Under the pieces are notes generated by a model. That model was given only the letters and a program-made list of their open reading frames with translations, searched no databases and was not told where the DNA came from. From the NCBI GenBank assembly GCA_034387635.1, contig JAOANU010000007.1, forward strand, positions 186,001-250,000: DNA of 64,000 nucleotides, read 5' to 3'. How positions within the stretch are numbered: position 1 is the first letter of the stretch; each line of letters opens with the position of its first letter. A program made the translations under genes and the position numbers. This document shows positions 60,130 through 64,000 of the stretch, one piece after another. Source of the stretch: Rhodosporidiobolus odoratus (Eukaryota > Basidiomycota > Microbotryomycetes > Sporidiobolales > Sporidiobolaceae).

Positions 60130-60625
60130 TAGGCGCCTGCTAGCGAGCGAGAGGAAATGGTTCGAGCGAGATGTCGGCCGCCTCTTTCCTAGCCTCCGCT
60201 CATCCACTCTCCATGACATAGACTGGCATTGGAACCCGCAGATCCGTGTCACCCAGGCTGGGAGCGTGCGGAATGGCCAGACGGTTGCAGCGAGACGGGA
60301 TTATCGAAGGCGTTGGCGATGGGGAGGGCCCATGGAGTCGAGATCGTAGGGACCGCCCCGAATGCGATCGGTTGGGAAGAGGCCTACTTCGAGGAAGAAT
60401 TTTACTGCACCCTTCTGTGGTGTCACGACCACGGGGACTTCCAGGAGGCCCTGGACGAACTTGACGAAGACGTCGTGGCGGACTGGGTGCTAATGGTGGA
60501 CGAGGAACCGTGGAAAGAAAATCTCGGGCGGAACAGAGTATGATCAACGGGAGTGGACTGACCGTGAGGGAGGGGAAAGCGATGACGAAGAGGATGAGGA
60601 TCAAAGTCACGAGGACGATGCTTAG
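60130..60625 (+). pseudogene. Frame-broken acidic ORF, possible gene remnant
   Basis: Three adjacent stretches read like protein but in different frames, with no good splice signals between them. The first is RSSTLHDIDWHWNPQIRVTQ (about 60,200-60,260). The second is GVEIVGTAPNAIGWEEAYFE through LDELDEDVVADWVLMVDEEP (about 60,340-60,515). The third is TEYDQREWTDREGGESDDEE ending SHEDDA with a stop at 60,623-60,625. The second and third differ by one frame step near 60,515-60,535. This looks like a decayed gene or a sequencing indel. No family recognised; a live gene with unusual introns is an alternative. Confidence 0.35.
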
Positions 60626-61043
60626 AGGGATCGAGGCAGACGAGGTTCAGGATGAGAGAAGTGAGGAGCTTATCAGCAGCGATTGGCGTGCGGGAGAGTG
60701 CTTGAAAAGACTGGGAAGGCCGGAAAGACGGCGACGGCGATGAGCTTGACAAGGAGTAGCCTACGAATGACTAGCTTGACTGGAGCTGCAACACTGTTTT
60801 CCTTCTCCGAAGCAGCGGCGCATTGCCTTCGACTCTTCCGTGCGCGGCGGGGAAAAGAAAGAGGAGAGATGCGAATGCATTGACTAGAACCCCAGGACGA
60901 GAGAGGAGAGAGAGACGCGGGAAAAGTTACGAAAATGAAAGAAGCTGCTGCAAGAACGATGATTCGAGACCATCTAGATTGTCCGTGGCGCTGACGATGG
61001 GGAGGTATGGATATCTAGAGCGTCGCCTTTTCAGCCATTCTGT
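60626..61043. other. Intergenic stretch, 3' side of ERG11
   Basis: About 420 bases, purine-rich in places (gagaggagagagagacg). No supported gene; holds the ERG11 3' UTR. Confidence 0.4.
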
Positions 61044-63303
<2,260 letters not shown>

Positions 63304-63534
63304 TCGGAAGGCAAGCGACGACACGAAAACCAGGGGAAGGGACGACAACGAACCACCGACTCGCTTTTTGATACTACCTCGCTCGATCCCCTTTCCAGCT
63401 TGTCCTGGCGAAAGCGGACAGCATCTCGGATCCCGAAAGGGTGGACCGACTTGAGTCGCGCGAGAGCGTACGCAACAAAAAAGGCCATTATCATTGTCCA
63501 CTTCATTTCGTCCTAAACAGACCCTATGCTACGC
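63304..63534. promoter_or_regulatory. ERG11 promoter region
   Basis: About 230 bases between the ERG11 start and the stop of the upstream minus-strand gene. I did not find a convincing sterol-response element by eye. Confidence 0.4.
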
Positions 63535-64000
63535 TCAAACCCACTTCTTGCCATCCGTGAGCGAAGTCACAGCCTTCTCCTCCTTCGCCTCGACCTTGGC
63601 AACCTTCTCGCCAATCACCTCCTTAGCCTGCGCCGCCTTGTTCTGCGCTGCCGATGTAACTTCTGACGCCTTGGACTTGGCTTCCGCGACCGCGTCTGCT
63701 ACTTTCGAGGAGACTGACTGGCCTACATTCTGCAGGGATGCGGCGGGTTTAGGGGAAGGAGGGACGGCGGAGGTCTGGGAAGGAGAAACGACAGAGGTGA
63801 AAGGGGAGGAGAGGCTGAACGGAGAGGCCTGCACAGATAGGTGAAGTCAGCCGCGCGCGCGTGGACAAGGCTCGGTCCAGACGGAGGCCAAGGGAGCAGC
63901 TTGCGAGGAGCCTCAGAGGACGAAAGGGTAAAAAGGAACAAGGCGCACCTTGGTCTCTCCAGCAATCTTGAAGCCGGGAACCGCTGCCGGGTTGAAGACG
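63535..64000 (-). CDS. C-terminal part of an unidentified helical protein (runs off window)
   Basis: The gene enters from beyond the right edge. The visible exon at the edge reads VFNPAAVPGFKIAGETK and ends at a gtgcgc donor near 63,950. After a short intron the last exon gives ASPFSLSSPFTSVVSPSQTS and PSPKPAASLQNVGQSVSS. It then forms a long Ala/Lys/Glu amphipathic helix (KVADAVAEAKSKASEVTSAA; AAQAKEVIGEKVAKVEAKEE), ending SLTDGKKWV at a stop at 63,535-63,537. The tail looks like a coiled coil or lipid-droplet/LEA-type helix. The identifying domain is outside the window, so no function is assigned. Confidence 0.55.

Overview
This is a eukaryotic nuclear window. Genes lie on both strands, are split by many short introns (mostly about 60-280 nt, GT-AG), and use GC-rich third codon positions. 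The protein set is fungal: a Zn2Cys6 transcription factor, ERG11/CYP51, a phenol hydroxylase-type flavoprotein, a ZIP transporter and a fungal EF-hand MscS channel. Intron density and protein style suggest a basidiomycete, perhaps a Rhodotorula/Rhodosporidium-like red yeast; the placement is inference. No rRNA, convincing tRNA, CRISPR array or transposon was seen.

Layout. 0-6.2 kb: OST1 (minus) diverges from a Zn2Cys6 regulator (plus). 6.6-14.3 kb: a cytosolic-PLA2-type phospholipase (minus) diverges from UPF2/NMD2 (plus). 14.5-18.4 kb: NAR1 (minus), a small one-TM protein (plus) and a small presequence-bearing protein (minus). 18.9-22.7 kb: an EF-hand MscS-type channel (minus). 23.1-27.8 kb: an SQS1-like R3H/G-patch protein (minus). 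29.2-30.8 kb: a divergent medium-chain dehydrogenase-like gene (plus). 31.5-35.4 kb: two tandem NAD(P)-dependent reductase paralogs (minus). 35.8-37.8 kb: an ASA1/GNB1L-type WD40 protein (minus). 38.2-39.05 kb: a poorly resolved stretch with a probable small spliced gene. 39.6-42.6 kb: CDC23/APC8 (plus). 43.0-44.65 kb: a medium-chain oxidoreductase (plus). 45.1-47.6 kb: a dual-PH protein (minus). 48.1-49.0 kb: acyl-CoA-binding protein (plus). 49.5-51.6 kb: a ZIP transporter (minus). 52.3-54.3 kb: a CCCH zinc-finger protein (minus). 54.5-56.3 kb: TLG2/syntaxin-16 (plus). 56.7-60.0 kb: phenol 2-monooxygenase (plus). 60.1-60.6 kb: a broken ORF. 61.0-63.3 kb: ERG11 (minus). 63.5 kb to the window end: the C-terminal part of an unidentified gene (minus).

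Most genes are conserved housekeeping functions (N-glycosylation, NMD, Fe-S assembly, splicing, APC/C, endosomal SNARE, sterol synthesis). Their order looks like ordinary genome organisation with no pathway cluster. The accessory-flavoured part is 28-45 kb (two dehydrogenase-like genes and the tandem reductases) plus the phenol hydroxylase. I see no clear novel multi-gene system. The best leads are a hidden small spliced gene at 38.8-39.0 kb, the dehydrogenase-like gene with an aberrant nucleotide-binding region, the tandem reductase pair, and the frame-broken acidic ORF at 60.1-60.6 kb. Gene ends are given as CDS limits; internal splice sites were read by eye and are quoted only where I checked them.
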